Shown here piece after piece: positions 23,621-32,419 of a stretch of DNA of 49,468 nucleotides. The position numbers were made by a program, and so were the translations under genes. Under the pieces are notes generated by a model. It was not told the origin of the DNA. It did not search any database and saw only the letters and a list, made by a program, of their open reading frames with translations. The stretch spans positions 1-49,468 of the forward strand of contig QMWL02000001.1 in the NCBI GenBank assembly GCA_003661605.2, read 5' to 3'. How positions within the stretch are numbered: the first letter of the stretch is position 1; the number at the start of each line of letters is the position of its first letter. This stretch comes from an archaeon. GTDB taxonomy: Archaea; Thermoproteota; QMWL01.

Positions 23621-24400
23621 ATGCTTAAGCCGCACGGCGTGCAACTACGTATAGCGCAAATCGCCGACCTTTCGACGGTCGACTGGTACGGTCATGTTAC
23701 TTTCATGATATGGGTTACTGGCTGTAACCTCCGCTGCCCCTACTGTTTCAACGCCGCACTACGCGACCTGAACAGCGGTCAGGCAATCGATTTAGAAGCA
23801 CTCAAACGCCGTATTTCTCGCGGTCTTTCTCTAATCGAAGCCGTGGGGGTTACAGGTGGCGAGCCCTTGCTCCAAGCTGATGCAGTAACTGCGCTCTTTC
23901 GCTGGGCTAAGGCCGTTGGACTCCAAACGTTTCTCAACTCCAATCTCACCGTGCTCTCTGCTCTCAAACCGCTTGTAGAAGAACGGCTTGTAGACTACGT
24001 TGCTACGGATATAAGAAGCCCCTCCGACCCTCACCTCTTCGCAGAAGCAACTCGCCTACCTCCTTCACTTGCTGAAGGCTGTCTAAACGAGTTTTGGGCG
24101 AGTGTACGGCTTTTACGTGACGCTGGCATCCCTGTAGAATTTCGCATAACCGTCGTACCTGAGTGGAACGACAATCCCTCCCTCATACGGCGAATGGCTT
24201 CCGAAATTGCACCCTACGCAGACCGGCTCATCTTGCAGCAGTTTGAACCAAGTCCCGGAGTACCTGAGGAGGAGTTTCGAAGAAAACCTCGGACTAGCAG
24301 GGAAGTACTTGTTCAACTAGCACGCATAGCCCTAGAGATTGGTATCGAGAAGGTCTTCATTACGACTAGAGAGCGGGGTCGGGAGCGCATCCGTCTATGA
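23621..24400 (+). CDS. radical SAM protein of the NrdG-like activating-enzyme type
   Basis: A 259-residue radical SAM protein with C35-x3-C39-x2-C42 (CNLRCPYC), the GGEPLLQ motif, and the barrel strands EFRITVVPEWND and QQFEPSPGVP. The pattern is that of the archaeal anaerobic ribonucleotide reductase activase-like group (often labelled NrdG2). No class III reductase (NrdD) is in the window, and the reductase seen here is B12-dependent, so the real target is open. ATG start; overlaps the UPF0200 gene by 4 bp (ATGA). Confidence 0.88.
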   Translation: MLKPHGVQLRIAQIADLSTVDWYGHVTFMIWVTGCNLRCPYCFNAALRDLNSGQAIDLEALKRRISRGLSLIEAVGVTGGEPLLQADAVTALFRWAKAVGLQTFLNSNLTVLSALKPLVEERLVDYVATDIRSPSDPHLFAEATRLPPSLAEGCLNEFWASVRLLRDAGIPVEFRITVVPEWNDNPSLIRRMASEIAPYADRLILQQFEPSPGVPEEEFRRKPRTSREVLVQLARIALEIGIEKVFITTRERGRERIRL

Positions 24401-24945
24401 AGCTCATCCTCGTTACGGGACTGCCAGGAGCTGGTAAAACTGAGTTTGCTGAAGTCGCGCGCAGCCTCGGACTACCTGTTGTGTCAATGGGCGATGCTGT
24501 GCGAGCTGAAGCGCAACGACGGGGGCTTCCTGTTTCTCGGGAAACTCTCTCCGAGTTGGCGCACCAGCTCAGAAAAGACCGAGGTCCTGGTGTAGTTGCT
24601 GAGCTATGCCTCACCCAACTACGAAGTCTCGGCTCCTCCACGGCTGTTATTGATGGCGTACGCTCACCTGCGGAAGTTGCAGTCTTCCGCCACGCCGCCA
24701 ACAAAGTAGTTGTCGTAGGTATTCACGCAGCCCCACGCGTGCGATTTGAGCGACTCAGGTCTCGAGGGCGCGCCGACGACCCTCGCTCCTGGGAGGTTTT
24801 CCAAAATCGTGATCGGGAAGAGCTAGGCTTTGGCATAGGAGCGGTTCTCGCTCTAGCCGATGTACTCCTAGTAAACGAAAGCTCCCTTTTCGAATTCCGT
24901 CGAAAAGCTGCATGTCTTCTTCAACAGCTGGTTGAAGACCCTTAG
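24397..24945 (+). CDS. UPF0200-type P-loop kinase-like protein
   Basis: A 182-residue nucleoside-monophosphate-kinase-like protein with Walker A TGLPGAGKTEF at the N-terminus, the MGDAVRAEAQRRGLP segment, an AVIDGVRSPAEV Walker-B-like strand and the RSRGRADDPRSWEVFQNRDREELGFGIG lid region. This combination marks the archaeal UPF0200 family (COG0237-related). Substrate unknown; a dephospho-CoA or nucleotide kinase role has been suggested by fold only. ATG start, coupled to the radical SAM gene and followed by UPF0201. Confidence 0.82.
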   Translation: MKLILVTGLPGAGKTEFAEVARSLGLPVVSMGDAVRAEAQRRGLPVSRETLSELAHQLRKDRGPGVVAELCLTQLRSLGSSTAVIDGVRSPAEVAVFRHAANKVVVVGIHAAPRVRFERLRSRGRADDPRSWEVFQNRDREELGFGIGAVLALADVLLVNESSLFEFRRKAACLLQQLVEDP

Positions 24946-24974
24946 TTGTTAATACGCTGAGCAAACCCCAGCTC

Positions 24975-25451
24975 GTGCGACGTACTACTCGACAGCCTGT
25001 TCGAACGCGAGTAGAGGCACACATCACAATATCGGTAGAGGTACGCCCCACAGAAAGTATCGACAAAGTACGCACATGCCTGTCTAACCTATTCTCCCTT
25101 CGTGACGAACCTCAGGTTGTTGAGTCTCAGCAGGAGGGCATAAAGCTACTGGTTTACGAAACCGATGACATTCACGTTCTTGACAAACTTCGTGAGCTTC
25201 TTCGTCGCCAGCAGATTCTCGACGCTTCACGCGCACAGCTTCTTCGCAGCAAATCCGATAACCAGCTCTCCTTCTTCCTCAATAAGCAAGTTGCTTACGT
25301 AGGTCGTGTGTCGTTCTCAGCCCCAGTAGGCGAGTCCGCACTAGGACCGATCCGCGTCACCATTCAATCTGATGCAATTGATCTCATCATCGACTGGCTA
25401 GCTCCTCCAACAGTCGGTGGGCGTGTAGTCGAACGAGTTGAAATCCGCTAG
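24975..25451 (+). CDS. UPF0201 family RNA-binding-like protein
   Basis: A 158-residue archaeal UPF0201 (DUF54, COG1325) protein: VEAHITISVEVRPTESIDKVRTCLSNLF, then the helical ELLRRQQILDASRAQLLRS, then FFLNKQVAYVGRVSFSAPVGESALGPIRVTIQSD. The family has an RL5-like fold and is thought to bind RNA. The GTG start at 24975 is the only reasonable candidate; the first 13 residues are basic. It follows UPF0200 by 29 bp and overlaps the TIM-barrel gene by 14 bp. Confidence 0.85.
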   Translation: MRRTTRQPVRTRVEAHITISVEVRPTESIDKVRTCLSNLFSLRDEPQVVESQQEGIKLLVYETDDIHVLDKLRELLRRQQILDASRAQLLRSKSDNQLSFFLNKQVAYVGRVSFSAPVGESALGPIRVTIQSDAIDLIIDWLAPPTVGGRVVERVEIR

Positions 25452-26211
25452 CACGCCGCAGCCCGCGCTTTCTAACCTCTACTCCTTTCATCGAGGGTTC
25501 ACTGCCTTTCTCCAAGACCTCCGTCGGCATCCTCAGATTGAAGTGTGGGAGTTAATAGACGATGGTCCTCTCGCTTTAGACGATGCAAGAATTCGGGTTC
25601 TCCGTCGTACTCAGCGGCAATTTAATGTACATGCCCCCTTCACGGAAATCGATCTTTCAAGCGCAGATCCGAGCATACGCAACTCCTCCATTAAGAGAAT
25701 CCAAAACTCCATCGCACACGCAGCCGCTCTTGACGCAGGACTAGTAGTGGTGCATCCAGTACTGCGCTATGAAACCGGATCCGCTGGAATCCACAGGGAG
25801 CTGTTTCAGGAAGCGATTCTTGAAATCAGGGACTTCGCGGTAGAACACGGTGTCGCCTTCACAATCGAAAACCTACTCCCCCGAACCAGCCCTCCGCACT
25901 CAACTCCAGAGGGCATCGCCGCTCTTCTTCACGACCTAGGTTCGAACGCGTGGCTGACGTTCGATACAGGGCACGCACACGTTGCGGGAAATCTGCAGAC
26001 CTTCCTCACACACCTCGCGGATCGCATTCTTAACATGCACATCAGCGACAACGACGGCTCGTGGGATCAGCACCGTGCTGTTGGGAGGGGGAACATTCCG
26101 TGGACTATAGTACGCAAAGCTATCGCACACATGCCTAACCTCCGTTTTCTGACTGCTGAAGTGGAAGAACAGCCCTTCTTAACTTTCTATGAAGTCGCCT
26201 CCTGGCGCTGA
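25438..26211 (+). CDS. sugar phosphate isomerase/epimerase-like TIM-barrel protein (AP endonuclease 2 superfamily)
   Basis: A 257-residue xylose-isomerase-like TIM barrel: NVHAPFTEIDL, LVVVHPVLRYETG, the metal glutamate in FTIENLLPR, the histidine in TFDTGHAHVAG, NMHISDNDG with metal ligands and AVGRGNIPW, and a final TAEVEE glutamate. The ligand set H/E/D/H/H/E agrees with divalent-metal sugar isomerases or endonuclease IV relatives, but length and the GRGNIPW loop point to a sugar-phosphate enzyme. Substrate unknown. TTG start inside the end of UPF0201; its 3' end overlaps RNase Z by 25 bp. Confidence 0.8.
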   Translation: MKSASTPQPALSNLYSFHRGFTAFLQDLRRHPQIEVWELIDDGPLALDDARIRVLRRTQRQFNVHAPFTEIDLSSADPSIRNSSIKRIQNSIAHAAALDAGLVVVHPVLRYETGSAGIHRELFQEAILEIRDFAVEHGVAFTIENLLPRTSPPHSTPEGIAALLHDLGSNAWLTFDTGHAHVAGNLQTFLTHLADRILNMHISDNDGSWDQHRAVGRGNIPWTIVRKAIAHMPNLRFLTAEVEEQPFLTFYEVASWR

Positions 26212-27164
26212 CGGCTTCGACGCCACTTCTTCAGCTCCGTAAACGAAATCCCCTCTCGAGTCAGGTGGATAACCATACCATCGTATGCATACACCGTGTT
26301 TACGCCGACAGACATAGCCTCTTGAAGATGCGGTAGTGGATCTTTGTACCTCGAACTGAGGTGAGTCATCACTAGCAACCGCACACCCGCTCGTTGCGCA
26401 AACTCAGCCACTCCTCGAGCAGTACCGTGTCCCTCCGCCGCTGCGCGATCGGCGAGATCCGATGTAAAAGTCGTATCGTGTATCAGCACATCGACTCCTC
26501 TTACAAAGTCAAGATTCCCTTCGTCAACCGCAGTATCCACCAGATATGCTATGCTAAGCGGCTTCGGTGGTGGCTCCGTTACTTGCTCTGGGCGAACAAC
26601 TCTACCATCAGGAAGTCGTACGGATTTACCTTCCTTTAACTGCTTCCAAAGAGGGCCTTCCGGAACCCCTAACCGCCGTGCCTCCTCAGGTTTGAACCTC
26701 CCTGTAACCACACGCTCCTCAACCTTGTAGCCTAGAGTAGGGACTCCGTGCTTTAGCCACTTTGCGTACAAGCGGTAGCGGTGAGACTCAAAAACCAACC
26801 CTTCGGTGTAAATCTCGATGGTTAGTATTGGGAAAGTTAAGCGGAAAGCTGCACCTCGTAAAACCCCCGCAATTAGATCGCTCAAACCAGGTGGTCCATA
26901 CACTTCAAGAGGAGCTGTACGCTTCTGCATAGACATCGTTTGCAAGAAGGGGAAAAGTCCGAGAACATGATCGCCGTGTAGGTGCGTTATGAACACTCGT
27001 CGTAGCCCTGCAATACCGAGTCCAAAACCTAACACTCGTCGCTGAACGCCTTCTCCTGTATCGAACAGAAGGATCTCTCCATTAACTCTGACAGCGATAG
27101 ACGATGGATACCTACCTGGTTGCGGTATCGCCCCGCCAGACCCTAAAACGATGATGGTAAACAC
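26187..27164 (-). CDS. rnz: ribonuclease Z (tRNA 3' processing)
   Basis: RNase Z cuts the 3' trailer of tRNA precursors. This 325-residue metallo-beta-lactamase has the SGGAIPQPGRYPSSIAVRV opening, the metal motif H61-L-H63-G-D65-H66, the LIHDTTF motif and MTHLSSRY near the C-terminus. It starts with GTG, with GAGGTG 5 bases upstream as a good Shine-Dalgarno. It precedes no gene of its own strand within 30 bp and overlaps the TIM-barrel gene at its 3' end. tRNA-Pro without CCA would need this cut before CCA addition. Confidence 0.94.
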   Translation of the reverse strand: MFTIIVLGSGGAIPQPGRYPSSIAVRVNGEILLFDTGEGVQRRVLGFGLGIAGLRRVFITHLHGDHVLGLFPFLQTMSMQKRTAPLEVYGPPGLSDLIAGVLRGAAFRLTFPILTIEIYTEGLVFESHRYRLYAKWLKHGVPTLGYKVEERVVTGRFKPEEARRLGVPEGPLWKQLKEGKSVRLPDGRVVRPEQVTEPPPKPLSIAYLVDTAVDEGNLDFVRGVDVLIHDTTFTSDLADRAAAEGHGTARGVAEFAQRAGVRLLVMTHLSSRYKDPLPHLQEAMSVGVNTVYAYDGMVIHLTREGISFTELKKWRRSRQRQEATS

Positions 27165-27198
27165 GCCGCCACCTCACACAAACGATAACTACCTTAGC

Positions 27199-28227
27199 CT
27201 ACATGTTCCTCAGGATAACAAACCGTCGTGTAAGCCCTCCGTGAACGTACTGCAACCCTTCCCAAACGTACTCAAGATCTGCTTCTGCTGCAAGTACTCG
27301 AACTGGAAGCTCCTGGGGAGCCGCTACTACAGCGTACCCCCTATGTCTAAGAACGCCCCTGAGCTGAGTGAATAACTTCCTAAGAAGCTCCCTTAGCGTT
27401 GCCCCCCATGTAGAAGCATGCCGCCCGTAGGGCGGATCTGTAGCAACTCCGTCAGCCGATCTCACAGGCAAGTAGCGGGCGTCTCCTCGAACAACTTCCG
27501 CGTGTAAGCCATACATCTTAAGGTTCTCGATGGATCCGCGGACCATGCGTGGATCTAGGTCTACTCCTAGTGGCTTAACCCCTAGAAGAGCGGCTTCGAT
27601 GAGAACTCCTCCAGTACCGCAGAAGGGATCAAGCAGCAAGTCTCCCTTCTTGACCCGTGCAACATTTACCATCCACCGATTTGTTATGGGGTCCATCGCT
27701 GCAGGGTGCCGAAACTTTCGGTACTTAGGGCATCTTTGTTTGAAGAACTTAGCCCGAATCTCCCCCTTCTTCCTAGCCACGACCACCCACTGCTTCGATA
27801 TCACGACAAAGAGCCTACAGTCTGGTCTAGCAGCAGAGACCCGCTTTCCTGTTTGGAAAAGTATCTGCTTACCTAGTTCCTGAAGTACAGTCATTAAACG
27901 CGTATCCGCGGTTTGCTTCCGGTCGACCCTTACTCCCTCTAAGTAGTACGTTCTGCTGTCTCCCATCAATGCGTCGAAATCGAGCTGCTGCAGAGTCGAT
28001 GGAAAGGGGAGGCGAGGCACAATCTGTACTCCAATACCTACCACCCGTACCAAGGCTGCACGCTGGAGTACGATATCCGCTAACCATGATCGGGACCTAG
28101 CGATCAAAAATCTCTGATGGCTAACAACGGGTTCCAGTTCTAATCCGTATACTTCGGCTAGTGCTCGCACTTCTTCTGCTCCAAAGCTCGGTCGGTCGCC
28201 GGGAAACAGAAAGAGCAGCGTTTCCAA
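27199..28227 (-). CDS. tRNA (guanine10-N2)-methyltransferase with THUMP domain
   Basis: Trm-G10 makes m2G/m2,2G at position 10 of tRNA. The 342 residues have an N-terminal THUMP-like region (about 1-150) and a Rossmann methyltransferase domain with LLLDPFCGTGGVLIEAAL, the acidic GVDLDPRMV and the catalytic VATDPPYGRH (D/N-PPY motif). The MDPITNRWMVNVARV stretch ahead of the SAM site is typical of this group. TTG start at 28227, 3 bp after prs; both are on the minus strand. All three tRNAs here have G10. Confidence 0.92.
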   Translation of the reverse strand: METLLFLFPGDRPSFGAEEVRALAEVYGLELEPVVSHQRFLIARSRSWLADIVLQRAALVRVVGIGVQIVPRLPFPSTLQQLDFDALMGDSRTYYLEGVRVDRKQTADTRLMTVLQELGKQILFQTGKRVSAARPDCRLFVVISKQWVVVARKKGEIRAKFFKQRCPKYRKFRHPAAMDPITNRWMVNVARVKKGDLLLDPFCGTGGVLIEAALLGVKPLGVDLDPRMVRGSIENLKMYGLHAEVVRGDARYLPVRSADGVATDPPYGRHASTWGATLRELLRKLFTQLRGVLRHRGYAVVAAPQELPVRVLAAEADLEYVWEGLQYVHGGLTRRFVILRNM

Positions 28228-28230
28228 CCT

Positions 28231-29142
28231 CTAGATACGACTCCGCACAGCACTAGCTAGTACCTCATCGATTTGAATGCACTTGGATAATGGGTGCTTC
28301 ATGCTTTCCGAAGCCGCTACGAAGGTAGCTCCCGCATCCAGTAAGCGCCTCACCGCGTTACTACCTCCTATCCAGTGAACACCCACCGCCGCCACCTCCT
28401 TCGCCCCATGTTGAAGAGCCATTTGAATCGCACGAGCCATAGTCCCCCCAGTACTCACAATGTCATCCACCACTACAACACGCCGACCTTTAATCGGAAG
28501 ATCAGTCCAGCGAACCGAGATCTTACCTGTATGAGGATCACGGTGCTTCTTCAAAGCTCCCGCTTGCGTATGAAGCGCAGCGGCCACCTGTCTGGCCCTA
28601 TCGAGGGCTCCTTCATCGGGGGCTAAAATGAACGCGTCCTCCCAGCCTTCTTTCCGAAGAAATGCTGCTACTGCTGGCGCTGCAGAAACTGCGTGTACTG
28701 GAAAGCCTGCCCGACCGATAACGCGTGGGTTATGCGGTTCTAATACGAAGACTTCAGAGACACCTACTGCGTGAAGCGCCTTTAGCACTGCTAACACGCT
28801 GATGGGTTCGCCCGGCAGTACTCGACGATCTTGACGTGCATAAGCTAGGTATGGTATGACTGCATAGACCGCTCTCGCTCCCGCTCCTTGTACTGCATCG
28901 ACTGCGATTAGCAACTCCACTAGTCGTTGATTCTGAGGCGCAGCTAACCCATACACAATGAGAACTTCTTCTCTCAGATCTGTAGGTACGCGAACGTACA
29001 CTTCACCATCAGGGAAAACCTTGTGCTCCAGCCGCACGAAAACCGCATCAAGCTGTCTCGCTACCCTCTCCCCCAGCGAGCAGTACCAGTTCCATGAAAC
29101 AACGCTCCACCTACTATCCGCTCCTTCTCCAACCACCACCAA
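28231..29142 (-). CDS. prs: ribose-phosphate pyrophosphokinase (PRPP synthetase)
   Basis: PRPP synthetase feeds purine, pyrimidine and histidine synthesis. The 303 residues contain HKVFPDGEVYVRV, AVIPYLAYARQDRRVLPGEPIS (ATP site), the catalytic ALKKHRDPHTGKISV flexible loop and the PRPP loop VVVVDDIVSTGGTM. The start region reads TTG-GTG-GTG: TTG 29142 or GTG 29139/29136; the normal opening VVVG is kept, but about ten residues (ADSRWSVVSWNWYC) are inserted before LGERVARQL. The start lies 35 bp from the divergent aldolase. Confidence 0.95.
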   Translation of the reverse strand: MVVVGEGADSRWSVVSWNWYCSLGERVARQLDAVFVRLEHKVFPDGEVYVRVPTDLREEVLIVYGLAAPQNQRLVELLIAVDAVQGAGARAVYAVIPYLAYARQDRRVLPGEPISVLAVLKALHAVGVSEVFVLEPHNPRVIGRAGFPVHAVSAAPAVAAFLRKEGWEDAFILAPDEGALDRARQVAAALHTQAGALKKHRDPHTGKISVRWTDLPIKGRRVVVVDDIVSTGGTMARAIQMALQHGAKEVAAVGVHWIGGSNAVRRLLDAGATFVAASESMKHPLSKCIQIDEVLASAVRSRI

Positions 29143-29177
29143 CGCGCTTACAACCTACATCAAGGGTTTTAGGCAAA

Positions 29178-29819
29178 GTGCTACGATTTCCTGTGATCCC
29201 TAGAGACCTACTTCAGGAATTCCAACGGGTAGGTGCACTCCTGTCTCAATACGGGCTTGTGCGTGGATCTGGTGGGAACCTTAGTGTACGCATTGACGCT
29301 AATCGTATCGTTATCACAAGACATGGTTCGTGCTTAGAGAGTCTCCAAGAAGCAGACCTGATCATCGTCTCTATCGACGAAAAACCCCCAGCCGAGGCGT
29401 CCATGGACACTATAATTCACCAAGAGATATACAGACAAACGAATGCGCACGCCATAGTTCACGCACACCCTCCTCACGTAGTCGCGCTCTCCCTGTTCCT
29501 AGAGGATATCGAGCCGCTTGACACCGAAGGATCCCTGATCTTCGGATCCGTTAAGGTTGTAGAAGCACCTCCGGGATCTGCCGAGCTCGCAAAGCTAGTA
29601 GCAAACACGCTGCACAACCACAAGATAGTTGTTGTTCGAGCGCACGGAACCTACACAGCAACCCCAACCCTACTTGAGGGCTACCATCTCACCCGAGCAT
29701 TGGACTATTCCTGCCAAGTATGCCTCCTCGCCTATACGCTCTTTCAAGTCAGTAAGGTTCGTCGCATACTCAGGAGGTTGATTTCTAATAAGACAGGGAG
29801 GTACGATTGGGTCGTGTAA
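29178..29819 (+). CDS. class II aldolase/adducin family protein
   Basis: A zinc-dependent aldolase-like enzyme of about 213 residues: SGGNLSVRID, the metal histidines in IVHAHPPHVVAL and VVRAHGTYT, and the acidic QEIYRQTNAHA. Related enzymes are fuculose-1-phosphate aldolase and the 5-deoxyribulose-1-phosphate aldolase of methionine salvage, which fits the methylthiopurine phosphorylase in this window, but the match is not proof. The start is GTG at 29178 or 29193; the longer ORF from 29094 has a Pro/Leu-rich leader that overlaps prs and is doubtful. Confidence 0.83.
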   Translation: MLRFPVIPRDLLQEFQRVGALLSQYGLVRGSGGNLSVRIDANRIVITRHGSCLESLQEADLIIVSIDEKPPAEASMDTIIHQEIYRQTNAHAIVHAHPPHVVALSLFLEDIEPLDTEGSLIFGSVKVVEAPPGSAELAKLVANTLHNHKIVVVRAHGTYTATPTLLEGYHLTRALDYSCQVCLLAYTLFQVSKVRRILRRLISNKTGRYDWVV

Positions 29820-29865
29820 CAACACCCCCGCTAACCTTAAGCTAGCAGCCACACCCGCGCCCCGA

Positions 29866-31266
29866 ATGGAGAAACCTAGGTCCTCCGTCGTTGAACAACT
29901 ACGACCGCTCTTCCGGCCTCGAACAGTTGCAGTAGTTGGTGCGTCTCGCAAACCTGAGAAGATTGGATACCAAGTAGTGCGCAACCTGATGGAAGGCGGC
30001 TTTCCTCGGGATCGCATCTTTCCAATAAACCCCTATGCTGACGAAATTCTCGGTCTTAAGGCATATCCCTCTGTAAAAGACGTTCCTGAAGAAGTCGATC
30101 TCGCTGTTATTTGTGTACCTGCTCGTATTGTCTTTGACGTAGTGCGTGATTGTGGAGAGAAGGGCGTGAAAGCGATTGCAATGATTACAGCTGGCTTCGG
30201 TGAAGTTGGTAACGTAGAGGAAGAGCGGCGCTTGGTCGAACTAGTTCGATCCTACGGTATGCGGCTGCTAGGTCCAAACATAGTAGGTGTTTGCGATACG
30301 GTTAATCGGATGAACGCCAGCTTCTGCCAAGCGCTTCCACCCCCGGGAGATATTGCATTCATCACACAGAGTGGAGCGCTCGGTATCGCACTCGTGGGAT
30401 GGACTATCATGGAGCGCATCGGGCTCAGTGACTTAGTTAGCGTCGGAAACAAAGCTGATGTCGATGACGCAGACTTACTGGAGTTCTTCGCACACGATCC
30501 TCACACACGCGCTATCGCGCTATACATCGAAGGCGTCAAGAACGGTCGCCGCTTCTTCGAAACCGCGCGCCGCGTATCAAAGCAGAAGCCGATCGTTGCG
30601 CTAAAAGCTGGACGCTCTGAACGAGGCGCTGCAGCTGCAGCATCCCACACTGGCGCTTTAGCAGGCGCAGATCGTATCTACGATGCTGCGTTTCAGCAAT
30701 CTGGTATCATCCGCGCGTATACCATCGACCAGCTCTTCGACTGGTGCATTGCGTTAGCCTCGCAACCCCCTCCACGAAAACGTCCCGTTGTAATCGTCAC
30801 GAATGGCGGTGGTGCGGGTGTAATGGCAACGGATGCTTGTGCAGACTACGGGTTGGCTCTCGAAGATCCGCCTGACGACCTCAAGAACGTGTTCCGTCAA
30901 TACATGCCTCCCTTCGGAAGTACACGAAACCCCATTGATCTCACAGGCATGGCACGTCGAGACGAGTACTACGGAGCTGTGCTAACCGCTCTTCAGCACA
31001 GTTGGGTTGGAGCTGTAATCGTCCTTTACTGCCATACCGCCATCACCACCCCTCGAGAAGTAGCGGATGCGATCCTTGACGCAATCCGCCAAGCTAAGGT
31101 TGACAAGCCTGTAACCGTCAGCTTCATCGGAGGGGCAGAGGCTGATGAAGCAAGCGATTACCTCCGACAAAACCGCGTTCCCTGCTATCCAACTCCTGAG
31201 CGCGCAGTAGCAGCGATGGGCGCGCTTTACCGTAGAGCAGAATACCTAGGGCTCCTTCGCGACTAA
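29866..31266 (+). CDS. acdA: ADP-forming acyl-CoA (acetyl-CoA) synthetase, alpha subunit
   Basis: The alpha subunit of NDP-forming acyl-CoA synthetase, which turns acyl-CoA, ADP and Pi into acid, CoA and ATP. The 466 residues have an N-terminal CoA-binding domain (VAVVGASRKPEKIG, INPYADEILGLKAYPSV) and two succinyl-CoA-synthetase-like domains with the phosphohistidine H261 in ASHTGALAG. The beta subunit is encoded at 35684-36379, separated by six genes on the same strand. ATG start. A hairpin follows its stop codon. Confidence 0.94.
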   Translation: MEKPRSSVVEQLRPLFRPRTVAVVGASRKPEKIGYQVVRNLMEGGFPRDRIFPINPYADEILGLKAYPSVKDVPEEVDLAVICVPARIVFDVVRDCGEKGVKAIAMITAGFGEVGNVEEERRLVELVRSYGMRLLGPNIVGVCDTVNRMNASFCQALPPPGDIAFITQSGALGIALVGWTIMERIGLSDLVSVGNKADVDDADLLEFFAHDPHTRAIALYIEGVKNGRRFFETARRVSKQKPIVALKAGRSERGAAAAASHTGALAGADRIYDAAFQQSGIIRAYTIDQLFDWCIALASQPPPRKRPVVIVTNGGGAGVMATDACADYGLALEDPPDDLKNVFRQYMPPFGSTRNPIDLTGMARRDEYYGAVLTALQHSWVGAVIVLYCHTAITTPREVADAILDAIRQAKVDKPVTVSFIGGAEADEASDYLRQNRVPCYPTPERAVAAMGALYRRAEYLGLLRD

Positions 31267-31282
31267 ACGGTTCGGAAACCGT
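31267..31282 (+). other. short hairpin right after acdA stop
   Basis: ACGGTT-CGGA-AACCGT forms a perfect 6-bp stem beginning at the base after the acdA TAA codon, in the 41-bp gap before the next gene. It could stop or process transcription, but there is no clear T-run, so function is undecided. Confidence 0.35.
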
Positions 31283-31307
31283 ATTTACTACCACACAATA
31301 CATCTTT

Positions 31308-32372
31308 GTGCAAAAGAATAGAGTAGAAGCTCGCCTATACGAGAAGCTATCTGGTAATCAAGTGCGTTGCAATCTCTGCCCCCGCCGCTGCATCATACCT
31401 GACGGTGGAAGGGGGTTCTGTGAAGTTAGAGAGAACCAAGGTGGAACGCTCTACACACTTGTATATGGTCAGGTATCTTCTATGGCTGTAGATCCGATCG
31501 AAAAAAAGCCTCTCTTTCACTTCTGGCCAGGTAGCGCTACTTTCTCCATCGCTACACTCTCCTGTAACTTACGCTGCATCTTCTGTCAAAACTGGCAACT
31601 AGCTCATAGTGGTCCTGATAGCGCCTTTACCAGTTATGCTGAGCCTAGGGAGATCGTTTCACTTGCACAACGCTATCGCTGCGAATCCATATCCTACACC
31701 TACAACGAGCCTGTTATCTGGTTTGAGTACATTCTCGATGTTGCAAAGCTCGCTAAGCAGAGCGGATTACTCAACGTGCTAGTCACCAACGCCTACATAA
31801 CCGAGGACGGTGTATCCGAACTCGCCCCCTACGTGGATGCAGCAGCTGCAGACCTCAAAGCATTCACCGATCGTTTTTACCAGAAACTATGCCATGGCGC
31901 ACACTTACAGCCTGTTCTCGATGCGCTTGTTGCCATGAAAGAACGCGACATACACGTAGAGATTATCAACCTGATAATACCCGGTTGGAACGATAGCCCT
32001 GATGAAACGCGCAAACTCTGTAGATGGGTCCGCGATAACCTAGGACCAGATACCCCCTTGCACTTCTCAAGATTCTTTCCTCACTACCAGATGGTCAACA
32101 CACCCCCAACCCCCCTCAAAACTCTCATGCGTGCTCGAACCATCGCTCAAGAAGAAGGTCTTCACTACGTATTTGTCGGTAATGCCCCCGGTCTCGCTGA
32201 GGACACGCTATGCCCCAACTGCGGTCAGCCTGTAATTCGCCGATACGGCTTTGATGTTGTTGAAGTAAACCTTACTGAAGACAATGCGTGTAAGTTCTGC
32301 CAGCATCCTATACCCATACGTGGTCGGGCTCGGTCCTCTAGCTTTAGCCACCGCTTCTATCCGTTTATCTAA
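31308..32372 (+). CDS. amrS: AmmeMemoRadiSam-type radical SAM enzyme (AmrS, PflA-like)
   Basis: A 354-residue radical SAM protein. It has an N-terminal cysteine cluster (C21, C24, C28, C38: RCNLCPRRCIIP..GFC), the radical SAM site C86-x3-C90-x2-C93 (CNLRCIFCQNW), the SYTYNEPVIWFEY stretch, and a C-terminal zinc ribbon (CPNCGQP and CKFC). This arrangement is the AmrS group, found beside AMMECR1 and Memo genes in many archaea, whose reaction is unknown. Neither partner is in this window. GTG start; it is followed by a second PflX-like radical SAM protein after 47 bp. Confidence 0.9.
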   Translation: MQKNRVEARLYEKLSGNQVRCNLCPRRCIIPDGGRGFCEVRENQGGTLYTLVYGQVSSMAVDPIEKKPLFHFWPGSATFSIATLSCNLRCIFCQNWQLAHSGPDSAFTSYAEPREIVSLAQRYRCESISYTYNEPVIWFEYILDVAKLAKQSGLLNVLVTNAYITEDGVSELAPYVDAAAADLKAFTDRFYQKLCHGAHLQPVLDALVAMKERDIHVEIINLIIPGWNDSPDETRKLCRWVRDNLGPDTPLHFSRFFPHYQMVNTPPTPLKTLMRARTIAQEEGLHYVFVGNAPGLAEDTLCPNCGQPVIRRYGFDVVEVNLTEDNACKFCQHPIPIRGRARSSSFSHRFYPFI

Positions 32373-32419
32373 CGCGTCATCATAGCGTTTATTTGCTTCG
32401 ATTCTGCTAACTAACGAGC

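Noticed and set aside
29094..29177. N-terminal extension of the class II aldolase
   Set aside because: Pro/Leu-rich leader lies antisense to the first codons of prs; the family begins near GTG 29178 or 29193.
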